A DNA stretch of 35,788 nt from Alphaproteobacteria bacterium (GCA_027488965.1 JAIYAO010000059.1:1-35788); one strand, 5' to 3'. Positions 1 through 7,664 are shown, numbered from the stretch's first letter. Notes: generated by a model from the letters alone, not told the origin. A program made the numbers and translations.

Positions 1-218
1 AAAAGTGAGCCGTTGGTCGATAACGGTCTTGCTCCGCAGTCGCCGCGTCTGCGGTTGCGACCTCGACAAGGTGTTGGCCGTGTGGGCCATGCGAGCGGTG
101 GGTGAGCTGGGATGCTCGCTCTGTAGTGGAGCACTCTTCTGGACACCCGCTAGGGATGCGTGACCCATGCGCATGAGGCGCACACACTGCCTTCTGCAGG
201 GCGCGCCAGCGCGTCCGC
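1..218. other. Left edge, no supported gene
   Basis: One frame on the plus strand is open from the left edge to a TGA at 161-163, but the roughly 53-residue translation is Cys/Arg-rich and matches no family I recognise, so I do not call it. It could be the tail of a gene that starts outside the window. I see no tRNA, terminator or repeat here. Confidence 0.4.
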
Positions 219-431
219 TTACTGAACCTTTAGCCGTCTCGCCGCGACCGCGCATGCGCCAGCAAGCGCGCCTAGCCTTCGGGCGCTATGGCGGAGTGCC
301 GCCGCCGCGGCCGCTGTTGTCTCGGGTCCCCAGATCAGCGCGGTGCGGGCGGCTTCCTCTACGCCCCCATCGCCCTCGAGCCTCAGCGCCACCAGCGCAC
401 GCGCCACGTGCTGCGCGTCATCGTCTTCCAT
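219..431 (-). CDS. Small hypothetical protein, 70 aa
   Basis: This short gene has not been recognised as a member of any family. The predicted protein starts with an acidic stretch (Met-Glu-Asp-Asp-Asp) and continues as an Ala/Arg/Leu-rich sequence that should be mainly helical. I chose the ATG at 431 rather than the ATG four codons upstream because a strong GGAGG lies five bases before it. Third codon positions are strongly G/C, as in real genes of this replicon. It points away from the gene starting at 645, so the 213 bases between them would hold divergent promoters. The plus strand over the same stretch also stays open in several frames, which is expected at this GC content, so the call rests on the ribosome binding site and codon pattern only. 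Confidence 0.42.
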   Translation of the reverse strand: MEDDDAQHVARALVALRLEGDGGVEEAARTALIWGPETTAAAAAALRHSARRLGALAGACAVAARRLKVQ

Positions 432-644
432 TGCCGCCTCCATCTGTCCGGAGGGCTGCCCCGGAGGGGCTTTGGGTTCCCGTCCGGGGCACGCTGCGTG
501 TCGAGGACGAGGCGCGCCCGACTATGGGCAAGTTTCGCTATCAGCTTGCTGCGCGCCCGAGCGCACGGTGCTGGCGCCGAGGCGGGCTGCAGCGCGTTGA
601 CGATGGGAGGCCCGGCGCTGCACCCTAGGGCTCTGAGGGCCACC

Positions 645-935
645 ATGACCGTCGACGAACTCCTCGCCAGCCTTGAAAGCATCGCCGATGCCTCGCCGGT
701 GCGCATCGGAGCCCGCGGCCGCATCATCCCGGTGCGCCGCGCGACGCCCGAGCCCGGCGAGATCACCGCGGCCGTACTCGCCGTAGCCCTTGAGGGCGCG
801 CCGGGGCATCAGCGCGTGCTGGTGGAGGGGCGGGGACCGATCGACGAAATCGTCATCGACGGCGACGCGGGCGAGACCGATCCGGGCGGCACAGGCGAGG
901 TGGTCTGGATTCTCGGCCGCAACCTGCAGGAATAG
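645..935 (+). CDS. Hypothetical protein, 96 aa, coupled to SRAP gene
   Basis: Unknown function. The protein is acidic with short alternating hydrophobic stretches that suggest a small alpha/beta fold, and no signal peptide or membrane segment. The N-terminus (MTVDELLASLESIAD) reads as an amphipathic helix. The ATG at 645 has GAGGG five bases upstream; earlier starts in the same frame run through sequence with no coding character. Only three bases separate its stop from the ATG of the SRAP gene at 939, so the two are almost certainly co-transcribed and probably translationally coupled. A role beside SRAP in DNA damage handling is inference from position alone. Confidence 0.6.
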   Translation: MTVDELLASLESIADASPVRIGARGRIIPVRRATPEPGEITAAVLAVALEGAPGHQRVLVEGRGPIDEIVIDGDAGETDPGGTGEVVWILGRNLQE

Positions 936-938
936 GCT

Positions 939-1553
939 ATGTGCAATCGCTACCGCGCAGCCGCCATCAAAGCAGGCCTGCTTCCTGACGTGTTCGATCA
1001 CCGCAAGGTGAAGATCCGCTGGCCGGACATCTCCGAAGAGATGTTTCCGGACCGCGTCGGCCTGGTGGCCCGGCTTGATGAGAACGGCAAGATGGCCCCG
1101 GACGCGATGCGCTGGGGTTTCCCAAAGGTGCAGACGAGCTACGTCACCAATGTGCGCAACGCCGCAAGCGGGTACTGGAAGCCGTGGCTCAAGACGGAAT
1201 ACCGTTGCCTGGTGCCGGTGACGGAGTTCGCAGAGTGGAGCCCCGGACCGCCGAAGGGGGACCGCTGGTTTGCGCGCGCCGATGGCGACGTGATGATGTT
1301 TGCGGGGATCTGGCGGCCATGGACCGGGACGCGCGGAACGAAGGCTGCTCCTGCCGAGGGCGAGCACAGGCTGTTTGCCTTCCTGACCACGACGCCCAAC
1401 GCCGTCGTGGCGCCGATACATCCGAAAGCGATGCCAGTGGTGCTGGAACGAGCTGACTGGGATGCCTGGCTCACCGGGGCGCCGGAGGAGGCGCTTGCAC
1501 TTCAGCGGCCTGCGGGGGACGACGTACTTCGATTGCTTCCCCCCGCTGCTTAG
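939..1553 (+). CDS. SRAP-domain protein (YedK/HMCES type)
   Basis: SRAP proteins crosslink covalently to abasic sites in single-stranded DNA through the amino group and thiol of Cys2 and so shield them from cleavage. The 204-residue product starts MCNRY, giving Cys2 once Met1 is removed. The other active-site positions are visible by comparison with E. coli YedK: Asn71 in TNVRNA, Glu99 in the FAEW motif (YedK FEW, Glu105) and His161 in the PIHPKAMPVVL motif (YedK His160). The length is slightly short for the family. The ATG at 939 is fixed because Cys must be residue 2. It lies three bases after the unknown 96-residue gene. In a region that also holds a phage recombination cassette and two secreted nucleases, a role at damaged or foreign DNA is likely. 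Cytoplasmic. Confidence 0.93.
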   Translation: MCNRYRAAAIKAGLLPDVFDHRKVKIRWPDISEEMFPDRVGLVARLDENGKMAPDAMRWGFPKVQTSYVTNVRNAASGYWKPWLKTEYRCLVPVTEFAEWSPGPPKGDRWFARADGDVMMFAGIWRPWTGTRGTKAAPAEGEHRLFAFLTTTPNAVVAPIHPKAMPVVLERADWDAWLTGAPEEALALQRPAGDDVLRLLPPAA

Positions 1554-1892
1554 CAGGGCGCGGCTCATCCCCAAGCTGAGCGCGAAATCCGTCAGCGGGA
1601 TTTTCCGCCGGACGGTGCCGAGGGCGACGATGGCTCTGACGTCGCGGAGGTCCCGGACCTAAGCTGCCTCGACCCTGCTGCCGCAAAGGATTAGGCCAGA
1701 GCCGCCTCGCGCTTCACGGCGGCACAATGGATAGCCAGGGAAGCGGCTTCGGATGAAGAAGATGGCCGGCTAGGGCCATGTAACGAAGTAGATCGCAAGG
1801 CCTGCCTCGCGGTTGCACTCGACCTTTGGCCGTCACGTCATTGTCGCGAGAATGTGACACCGCCATAGGGTGGCGCTTTGGAGGATTCTCGC
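1554..1892. other. Intergenic stretch without a gene
   Basis: No frame on either strand looks like a real gene. Just before the nuclease gene, 1861-1875 can form a short hairpin (CGCCA, loop TAGGG, TGGCG), followed at once by the GGAGG ribosome binding site at 1879-1883. I see no confident promoter. Confidence 0.5.
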
Positions 1893-2663
1893 GTGCGTGT
1901 GTTTCTTGCAATCATCCTCCTCCTGGTGACGCCGGCGCCTGCCTTTGCCTGGGGCCAGATCGGCCATCGCGTGACCGGTGCGATCGCTCAGCCATTGCTG
2001 ACCCGCAAAGCCGCCCGTGCGATCTACGCAATCATCGGCGAGGAGACCCTTGCAGAGGCTTCCACCTGGGCCGACGAGATGCGATCCAACCCCGAGCCAT
2101 TCTGGCAGTCCACTGCCAATCCATGGCACTACGTGACGGTGCCAGTCGGGAAGACTTACGCAGATGTCGGCGCGCCTGCAGAAGGAGATGCGGTTACGGC
2201 GCTTGAGCGCTTTGCGCAGACCCTCAAGGATCCCAAGGCGCCTCTCGCGGACAAGCAACTCGCACTGCGCTTCACGGTGCACATTATCGGCGACCTTCAC
2301 CAGCCGCTGCACGCCGGCAACGGTACAGACAAGGGTGGCAACGACATTCGGGTGACGTTCTTCCGCGATCCCACAAACCTGCACGCGGTGTGGGACTCGG
2401 GACTGATTGATCGGCGGCAGCTCTCCTACAGCGAGTATGCCGCATTTTTGCGGAACCGACTTGATGACGACCTCCGGCGACAATGGTCGACGCCCGATCC
2501 GCGGGTCTGGATCGCCGAGAGCGCGAGCCTTCGAGATCGGATCTATCCTGCAGGCGATCAGCTCAGCTGGGACTACGCCTATCGCTCCAATCCCATCGTA
2601 GATGAACGCCTTTTGCAGGGTGGGGTGCGCGTGGCGGCATACTTCAACGAGCTCTTCCGGTAG
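1893..2663 (+). CDS. Secreted S1/P1-type zinc nuclease
   Basis: S1/P1 nucleases hydrolyse single-stranded DNA and RNA and 3'-nucleotides with a three-zinc centre. The 256-residue precursor has a signal peptide (residues 1-19, ending PAPAFA) and the mature protein would start with Trp20, the N-terminal zinc ligand of this family. The remaining ligands are all present: His25 (GQIGHR), Asp61 (WAD), His79 (NPWHY), His130, Asp134 and His140 (HIIGDLHQPLH), His164 and Asp168 (LHAVWDSG). I chose the GTG at 1893 because GGAGG lies nine bases upstream; the TTG at 1878 overlaps that ribosome binding site. The enzyme should act in the periplasm or outside the cell. The next secreted protein, an SH3/MBL hydrolase, lies about 300 bases downstream, and both may work on extracellular nucleic acid. 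Confidence 0.95.
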   Translation: MRVFLAIILLLVTPAPAFAWGQIGHRVTGAIAQPLLTRKAARAIYAIIGEETLAEASTWADEMRSNPEPFWQSTANPWHYVTVPVGKTYADVGAPAEGDAVTALERFAQTLKDPKAPLADKQLALRFTVHIIGDLHQPLHAGNGTDKGGNDIRVTFFRDPTNLHAVWDSGLIDRRQLSYSEYAAFLRNRLDDDLRRQWSTPDPRVWIAESASLRDRIYPAGDQLSWDYAYRSNPIVDERLLQGGVRVAAYFNELFR

Positions 2664-2665
2664 TC

Positions 2666-2947
2666 TTGTCCGCTCGACGTTGGGTCGAGGAAGCCTTGAA
2701 AGCAGAAGAGGTCTCCTCGGCACGGTACGCCGTGGAGCCCGGCGGACCGCCGCTGCTTGAAGCGCCTGTTCAAGAAAAACGACGCACTGTCGCGGTTGCC
2801 ACTGAGGTGGGGCTCAGCGTCGCCACCATTCGCCAGCGTGCGCACGCGTTGGGATTCTCCTTCCGGACCGCGAGGCGATGCGAGTTTGGTGCAATCGCCC
2901 CGTGGGTGAACGGCGCTCCTCAAACAGGTATTTCTGTGAGAAGGTAG
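2666..2947 (+). CDS. Doubtful ORF with HTH-like segment
   Basis: An open frame of 93 codons fills the gap between the nuclease gene and the MBL gene. It begins with TTG two bases after the previous stop and has no recognisable ribosome binding site. Residues about 42-65 (VAVATEVGLSVATIRQRAHA) read like a helix-turn-helix of the type that follows 'x-x-A-x-E-x-G-L-S-x-x-T-I-R'. The rest is not recognisable. It could be a small DNA-binding protein, a remnant of a longer regulator, or non-coding sequence that happens to stay open. Confidence 0.25.
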   Translation: MSARRWVEEALKAEEVSSARYAVEPGGPPLLEAPVQEKRRTVAVATEVGLSVATIRQRAHALGFSFRTARRCEFGAIAPWVNGAPQTGISVRR

Positions 2948-2969
2948 GAGCGTCCGGTGGGGATTCGCC

Positions 2970-4331
2970 ATGCTGAAAGCAGACCGCAACCTCGTCCGCG
3001 CTCTGCGCCCTTTACTGGTCGCCATTGGGCTCCTCTCGGCAGGAGAGGCGATTGCGGACGACGTAGTTCCCAGCGACCGCGTGGTTTCCGGAGTTCACGT
3101 CAGGCGACAGCCCGCCAGCAGCTCCACCTCCATAGACATCCTGGAACCCGGGGAGCGGCTCACGCTCATTGAACCAGCCGGCCGCTGGTACAAGGTGAAA
3201 TTGCCTGACGGGCGCGTCGGCTACGTGAGCCGTGCGTGGACTATGGTTGAGACTACGCCCGAGCCCGAACCTCTCTCGCCGACGGTCGATGGACCTCCAC
3301 CGACGCCCTCCACTGAAAGTGGCTCAACATTTACGGTGCACGCAATCGACGTCGGAACGGGGCTGGCGATCCTTGTGGAAGGCGCGGACTTCACGCTCTT
3401 GTACGACGGTGGCAGCAATGACGACCTAGCGCGCGGCGACGCCAACCGGCTGCTGGCCTATCTCCGCCACATCCGTCCCGACCTCACCCAGATCGACCAT
3501 CTCGTGCTCAGCCATCCGCACCGCGACCACGTCGAGCTCCTGCCCGACCTGTTTGATTCCTACGCGGTCAGGCACGTGTGGGATTCAGGCGCCGTGAACC
3601 CCATTTGTGGCTACCGTGCTTTCCTCAGGAAGATCGCGGACGAACCGGATGTCTCCTATCATGACGCGAGTGGCCTACAGGCGCCGCTCCGCGCCAGATT
3701 TGAGCGCAAGAGCTGCTACGGCGAAAGCTGGGGGCCGGAGACGATCGAAATTGATCGCGCCGACGGCATCTCTCCTGCGCCGGTGCCCCTGGGCGCAGAG
3801 GCGAGCATGGTCATCCTCCACGCTGATGCCGGCGATCACGGCGACTTCAATGAGAACACAGTGGTTGCGCGCCTGGCGCTCGGCAGCGTCAGCGTGCTGC
3901 TGGCAGGAGATGCAGAAGGCGGCGGTCGGCAGAAGCCGCAGGATCCGCCCGAAGCGGGGTCTGTCGAGCAGAAGCTCATTGAGTGCTGCGCCGCAGCTCT
4001 GACCTCCAACATCCTCATCGTCGGCCACCACGGGAGCAAGACTTCCTCTCGAGCGGCGTTTCTCGATGAAGTTCGTGCGACGATGTATGTCGTGTCCTCG
4101 GGGCCTAAGCGCTATGGTTCGGTGACATTGCCGGACAATGACGTGATCGAAGAGCTGGAGCGCCGCGGCGCGGTGTGGCGCACGAACGTATCGGACAGTG
4201 CTTGCGCTACTTTCGATCGCAAAATCGGCCCGGATGCGGATGGCCGCGCCGGCGGGTGCGACAATGTTCGGATCGAAATCTCCGCTGACGGACACTTCAG
4301 CGCGACTTACTTCCGGCCTGCAGACGAGTGA
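2970..4331 (+). CDS. Exported SH3 plus ComEC-like MBL hydrolase
   Basis: The 453-residue protein has an N-terminal signal peptide (about residues 1-29), a bacterial SH3 domain at about 34-92 (VHVRRQPASSSTSIDILEPG, then WYKVKLPDGRVGYV), a Pro/Thr/Ser linker at about 94-118, and a metallo-beta-lactamase domain from about 121 to the end. The metal motif HPHRDH gives His182, His184, Asp186 and His187; Asp314 lies in LLAGDAE and the histidine pair 353-354 in VGHHGSKTSS. The last two motifs are those of the ComEC/Rec2 C-terminal hydrolase, a proposed nuclease that degrades the non-transported DNA strand. There is no ComEC membrane channel here. The SH3 domain would tether the enzyme to the cell wall or another periplasmic partner. 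A nuclease or phosphodiesterase activity is inferred from the family. Confidence 0.88.
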   Translation: MLKADRNLVRALRPLLVAIGLLSAGEAIADDVVPSDRVVSGVHVRRQPASSSTSIDILEPGERLTLIEPAGRWYKVKLPDGRVGYVSRAWTMVETTPEPEPLSPTVDGPPPTPSTESGSTFTVHAIDVGTGLAILVEGADFTLLYDGGSNDDLARGDANRLLAYLRHIRPDLTQIDHLVLSHPHRDHVELLPDLFDSYAVRHVWDSGAVNPICGYRAFLRKIADEPDVSYHDASGLQAPLRARFERKSCYGESWGPETIEIDRADGISPAPVPLGAEASMVILHADAGDHGDFNENTVVARLALGSVSVLLAGDAEGGGRQKPQDPPEAGSVEQKLIECCAAALTSNILIVGHHGSKTSSRAAFLDEVRATMYVVSSGPKRYGSVTLPDNDVIEELERRGAVWRTNVSDSACATFDRKIGPDADGRAGGCDNVRIEISADGHFSATYFRPADE

Positions 4332-4595
4332 GCGAACTAGGGAACGGTGGGGGTTTGGTGAGTGCGTTGTTGCCGGTTCGCCTCCAAACTGGCTCTAACT
4401 GGTCTAGGCTGACGTCTGGTGCGGTAAGGCAGATTGCCGGGACTTGGCATAAATGACTTTTGGCGTGATAGATCGCGTCACTCACTTCGTGCAAACTGGG
4501 GTCAATCCGCAGGCACGCCGCGACCATAGCTGGCCAGGCGATTCGCCACCGGTGCAGTTTGCGCTCAGGTCACTTGCGCGGTTGCTTCCAACGCA

Positions 4596-4787
4596 ATGAG
4601 TGAGGATGCGGTCGTGCTGCGTGAAGTCCTCATCACCCTTATTGTCGCCGGACTGGCGGGTTTGATCGTGCCAGCGGATAGCAAATCCACGATGGGAAGA
4701 CTTGGGCTTTGGGTCCAGCGCCTTTCGGCAATGCTCGTAGTCGCTTGCCTTGTCGGGCTAGCGACCATTCTTGTCGGCGGGAAGTAG
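4596..4787 (+). CDS. Small two-TM membrane protein
   Basis: A protein of 63 residues with two hydrophobic segments, about 9-27 and 43-60, joined by a basic loop; it should sit in the inner membrane as a hairpin. I do not recognise the family. No clear ribosome binding site precedes the ATG at 4596. A GTG at 4614 has GAGG eight bases upstream and would give a 57-residue form that starts just before the first membrane segment, so the true start is uncertain. It is convergent with the DUF3489 gene and stands alone after a 264-base gap in which I see no gene. Confidence 0.5.
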   Translation: MSEDAVVLREVLITLIVAGLAGLIVPADSKSTMGRLGLWVQRLSAMLVVACLVGLATILVGGK

Positions 4788-4823
4788 GCCGGCAAGACGA
4801 GCTGGCGTGTAGGGCGCACTCTC

Positions 4824-5255
4824 CTAATCCAGCATGAGATCGGTCATGGTGGGGCGTCGCACGCGGTAAGCGCGATCGGCTCCATGAGCGCGCGAACTCA
4901 CGACCCAGCCTCGTTTCCGAGCGATGGCGCCGAAGATTGCGCCCCGGATCGAGTGTGGCTGCCATCCCGAGACCAGGCGGAGTTCCGCGATCGTCGCACC
5001 CTGACGACGCTTCATCAGAGCAATCATCGCGTCTGTCTTTGTAGACCCGGTGGGATCGGGCCCCTTGCGCGCAGCGCTGCCCTTGCCGCGGCGGGGTTCG
5101 GTGCGAAGGTCCTGGCGGGATGGTGTTGTCGGGTGACGTTTCTGAAGGGTTGCAGGATCTGGCTCGCTATCCGGCCAGACCATGAGGTCCAGAAGCTCTG
5201 GCGCGGGACATTTCGCTGGCCCGGGTCTGGGCGTGCGCTTAGTCGCTTTTCGCAC
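4824..5255 (-). CDS. DUF3489 domain protein
   Basis: The 143-residue protein has a basic, Pro-rich, low-complexity N-terminal half and a C-terminal DUF3489 domain (about residues 74-134): it starts KTDAMIALMKRRQGATIAEL and continues through a GWQPHSIRGAI segment and an RAYRV ending. The pattern resembles a winged helix-turn-helix, so DNA binding is likely, but the function is unknown. The start is decided by a GTG at 5255 that has GGGAGG six bases upstream and overlaps the end of the HNH gene by 17 bases. It is the last gene of the Gp157-RecT-HNH cassette. In my knowledge of alphaproteobacteria this domain turns up repeatedly next to phage-type recombination genes. Confidence 0.85.
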   Translation of the reverse strand: MRKATKRTPRPGPAKCPAPELLDLMVWPDSEPDPATLQKRHPTTPSRQDLRTEPRRGKGSAARKGPDPTGSTKTDAMIALMKRRQGATIAELRLVSGWQPHSIRGAIFGAIARKRGWVVSSRAHGADRAYRVRRPTMTDLMLD

Positions 5256-5610
5256 TGGGATCCTCCCGCGGTAGAACGAGCCCGTCCATTCGCTTTCTGA
5301 GGTGTTTTGCGAACCCCCTGGCGGGTGTGCGACGGGATCGACCAGTTTCGTGATGCAGGCGTTGGCGCTCAGCTTTTGCGATGCGTTTGAGATCGAGGCG
5401 CGTCTTGTCGCTATGGCAGGAAGCGCACAGCGCGACCAGATTTGTCCGCTCATTCCCGCCGCCCAGACCGAGCGGGATCACGTGGTCAATCTCCGCTTCG
5501 CTGAGCGCACATCTGCAGGCGAGACACAGGCCTCCTTGTTCTGTGAGGATTCTCCTGCGCAGCCATGGTGTGGGCTTGAGCCTTGGCGTCGGCACAAAGG
5601 GTGGCCTCAT
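5239..5610 (-). CDS. HNH endonuclease
   Basis: A 123-residue protein of the HNH nuclease family. After a basic N-terminus (about 1-25) come two CxxC-type zinc pairs (CLACRC at about 29-34 and CASC at about 62-65), with the core EIDHVIPLGLGGGNERTNLV between them, which carries the catalytic His of the beta-beta-alpha-metal fold. The C-terminus is basic. Its ATG overlaps the recT stop in an ATGA arrangement and its 3' end overlaps the DUF3489 gene, so it is translated as part of the cassette. Similar HNH enzymes nick or cut DNA during phage packaging or recombination. The substrate here is unknown. Confidence 0.92.
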   Translation of the reverse strand: MRPPFVPTPRLKPTPWLRRRILTEQGGLCLACRCALSEAEIDHVIPLGLGGGNERTNLVALCASCHSDKTRLDLKRIAKAERQRLHHETGRSRRTPARGFAKHLRKRMDGLVLPREDPSAKSD

Positions 5611-6659
5611 GATGCCCCCTCTTGGCTGGAAGCTTCATCGCCTTGTTCGGAGATCCGGCCTTCGCGGGCCTCGTGACGGCTTGGCGCTCTTGCGACGCCG
5701 CCGAGAGCTGTGATGCGATGGTCGATCGCTGCCTTGACGGCAAACGCAAGGCATTCGTCCCGGAGCCAAAGCGCGCCCCAGGTGGTGCGGTTCGACGTGA
5801 CAAAGGTTTGGACGGATCGGACGTCGGATAGGCCATCCAGATGGTGTTCAATTCGATCAAGAAGGTCGAGAAGCGCGACCCTCTCAGGGCCGCCCTCCAT
5901 GCACAACCAGAACGCGGCGCCGGACAATGCGCCGTCTCCGTGACCAGCCCCACCGGCACCCTGGGGGGAGTGGGTGCCGGGATCGAGCGCATCACCCTGG
6001 TCGGCGACATTGGGACGAGAAGTCGCAGGTGCGAATTCGGCGCCGGTCACCCGGGAGGCCAATCGCGCGCGGTCGCCTTCCTCACTGGCGTAGAGGCCCG
6101 AGAGGCGTTCGGGCCAGCCACGGCGCAAGGCCTGGGCCTCGGCGCACTTGGCGAGCATCAGCCGGCCCATTTTCTCCCATGAGTCCGGGAGGCGGGCGCC
6201 TGCGCCCCGCGCATCGGTTGAGGGGAGGGGCGCAAACTCGTCCCACCAGGCTTCGCCGCCCACGGCGTGCCATCGCCTCCCAGACTGTTTCCAGAGCGTG
6301 ACCTCCGCCCTGACCAGCCCGCTGGGGTTGGTCAGGGCATCGCGTCTGCGGCGGCTGATAACGATCTTCGGCGCCGTTTCCATGGGCCGGTAATCGCCAT
6401 CCCTTGCAGCGAGGCTCCGCAAGCCGTCGATGGTCGTGATGAAGAGGACGCTGCGCCCCGGGCCTGAGGGGTCGCGGACGACGGCGCTGAGCTGGCGGCG
6501 CAGCGGATCAAGCCCCGTTCGGTCCGCGATGGCCACAAGTTGCTCGAACTCTTCGGTCGTGAGCGTCGCCCCGACGGTCCTTCGAAGCAGGTCGCGTTGG
6601 GCGCTGGTGAGGGCTGGCGGAGCGCCGGCCGCCGCACCGCGGTTTTGGCGGACAGCCAT
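5607..6659 (-). CDS. recT: RecT/Redbeta-family single-strand annealing protein
   Basis: This protein anneals complementary single strands in phage-type recombination. The 350-residue product has the Bet-family core: an N-terminal segment with GLDPLRRQL and TTIDGLRSLAARDG motifs (about 49-91), a WWDEFAPL segment, and the conserved WEKMGRLMLAKCAEAQALRR block (about 162-181) followed by GLYASEE. The C-terminal 150 residues vary in this family and probably recruit partners. I chose the ATG at 6659 because AGGAGG lies six bases upstream; it overlaps the stop of the Gp157 gene as TAATG. No partner exonuclease (lambda Exo or RecE) is visible; the HNH protein follows directly. Cytoplasmic. Confidence 0.9.
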   Translation of the reverse strand: MAVRQNRGAAAGAPPALTSAQRDLLRRTVGATLTTEEFEQLVAIADRTGLDPLRRQLSAVVRDPSGPGRSVLFITTIDGLRSLAARDGDYRPMETAPKIVISRRRRDALTNPSGLVRAEVTLWKQSGRRWHAVGGEAWWDEFAPLPSTDARGAGARLPDSWEKMGRLMLAKCAEAQALRRGWPERLSGLYASEEGDRARLASRVTGAEFAPATSRPNVADQGDALDPGTHSPQGAGGAGHGDGALSGAAFWLCMEGGPERVALLDLLDRIEHHLDGLSDVRSVQTFVTSNRTTWGALWLRDECLAFAVKAAIDHRITALGGVARAPSRHEAREGRISEQGDEASSQEGAS

Positions 6660-7183
6660 TAGCGCCTCCTGATGGTGAGCGATTGCACACCGTTGGAGAG
6701 GCATGCGCCCTCGACCGTTTCCCCGGCCTCCAGCGCCGCCTTGAGGCCGCGACGGTCCAGGACCGGTTTGGTCAAGTAGAAGCGGGCGGGCAGGTCCGCT
6801 TCACTGTCGATGAGCAGGGCCGAAGGCCGGTGCACAAGCGACAATGTCGCTAGGGGGCGCTCGAGCTTTCGTGTTTCGAGCAGCATGAGCGCCTGCTCCA
6901 GTATGGCGCGGCGCGCTTCGCGGCGGCGAACGAAGCGGGACTGGCGGGCTTGCACCGCGGCCAGCGCCGTCTCGATCCCGGAAATGAGGCAGTCGTCGTC
7001 GAGGTCATCCGCGAGCAGACGGTCGATGGCCTCGAAGAGGGACGTGGCCCCCTCAGCGAGGTCGTTGATCAGCTGCTTGTCTTCAAGCAGGTCGCTGCGG
7101 CTGGCGAGGCTGTCCTTCAGGACAGCAAAAGCCCGCATTTCGGTCGCGATGCTGGCGGCGCTGGCATCTGCATGCTGGTACAT
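6659..7183 (-). CDS. Siphovirus Gp157-family protein
   Basis: The 174-residue protein matches the Gp157 family, first known from streptococcal phages where it was linked to phage resistance. The first half is helical and acidic with likely coiled-coil character; the C-terminal part shows the family signature of a KPVLDRRGLKAALEAGETVE stretch followed by GA-L and a short beta ending. The ATG at 7183 has GGAG eight bases upstream and is preferred to the ATG at 7213, which falls inside the loop of a perfect inverted repeat. It is the first gene of the four-gene cassette, and its stop overlaps the recT start. The molecular function is unknown. Confidence 0.85.
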   Translation of the reverse strand: MYQHADASAASIATEMRAFAVLKDSLASRSDLLEDKQLINDLAEGATSLFEAIDRLLADDLDDDCLISGIETALAAVQARQSRFVRRREARRAILEQALMLLETRKLERPLATLSLVHRPSALLIDSEADLPARFYLTKPVLDRRGLKAALEAGETVEGACLSNGVQSLTIRRR

Positions 7184-7193
7184 GAACCGGTCT

Positions 7194-7230
7194 CCGGCAG
7201 TGGGCGGCGACATGCTGCCCCCACTGCCGG
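7194..7230 (-). repeat. Perfect 11-bp inverted repeat in cassette leader
   Basis: Arms 7194-7204 (CCGGCAGTGGG) and 7220-7230 are exact reverse complements, separated by 15 bases. The inner edge on the minus strand covers part of the GGAG ribosome binding site of the Gp157 gene. It could be a repressor operator or an RNA hairpin that limits translation. Confidence 0.75.
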
Positions 7231-7232
7231 AA

Positions 7233-7248
7233 GCCCGCGGAAGCGGGC
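7233..7248. terminator. Short GC hairpin next to the inverted repeat
   Basis: GCCCGC (7233-7238), loop GGAA, GCGGGC (7243-7248), followed on the plus strand by CGTTTCTT. It may be a weak terminator on the plus strand or the first of two tandem hairpins in the minus-strand leader of the Gp157 gene. Confidence 0.4.
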
Positions 7249-7664
7249 CGTTTCTTCGTCGCTATACCCGCGCGCATCGTCCTCGGGGCCCCTGCCGCGC
7301 AGTACCGCTCCACTTCAGAAGAATGTCCACTCTTTCGTGCGACATCCTGAGCGACGTAGGGATGGCTGAAAGCTGGCTCGCGATGCATTGGGCGAGGCCC
7401 GGACATGCCGGGAGTGAGGCCGGTCATCAATGCGGCGGCTTTGGTGCGCCCTTTGGCACCTTTGTCGGAGCTAATCAGCCTCAGCGCCTTGCCTTGCGAA
7501 AGCTGTAGGTTACCGATACTGGCAGCGTGAAACGTTGGTTTTTGTGCGCACTACCGTCTCAATCGGCTCGGGCAGAAGGTGGGTCAAAAGTGACGAATTG
7601 GCTGACACTAGACCTGCTTGCTCAGGACGTGCTCTGCGGGTCGACATAGAATTAGGAGCGGACA
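7249..7664. other. Divergent intergenic region
   Basis: This stretch separates the minus-strand recombination cassette from the plus-strand polysaccharide operon and should hold both promoters. I find no convincing pair of -35 and -10 boxes. A 27-codon minus-strand frame at 7262-7345 is noted under rejected items. Confidence 0.5.

Noticed and set aside
167-628. Plus-strand open frames before 645
   Set aside because: Arg/Pro/Ala-rich translations and no ribosome binding sites; expected by chance at this GC content.
522-1574. Long open minus-strand frame opposite the SRAP gene
   Set aside because: It is the antisense of a well-supported gene; the translation is Arg/His-rich without family motifs.
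7262-7345. 27-codon minus-strand frame upstream of the Gp157 gene
   Set aside because: Only a partial AGG directly beside the ATG and no recognisable sequence; kept as a possibility but not called.
7494-7515. Promoter for the wzm operon (TTGCGA and GATACT)
   Set aside because: Spacer of only 15 bases and weak boxes; not better than chance.
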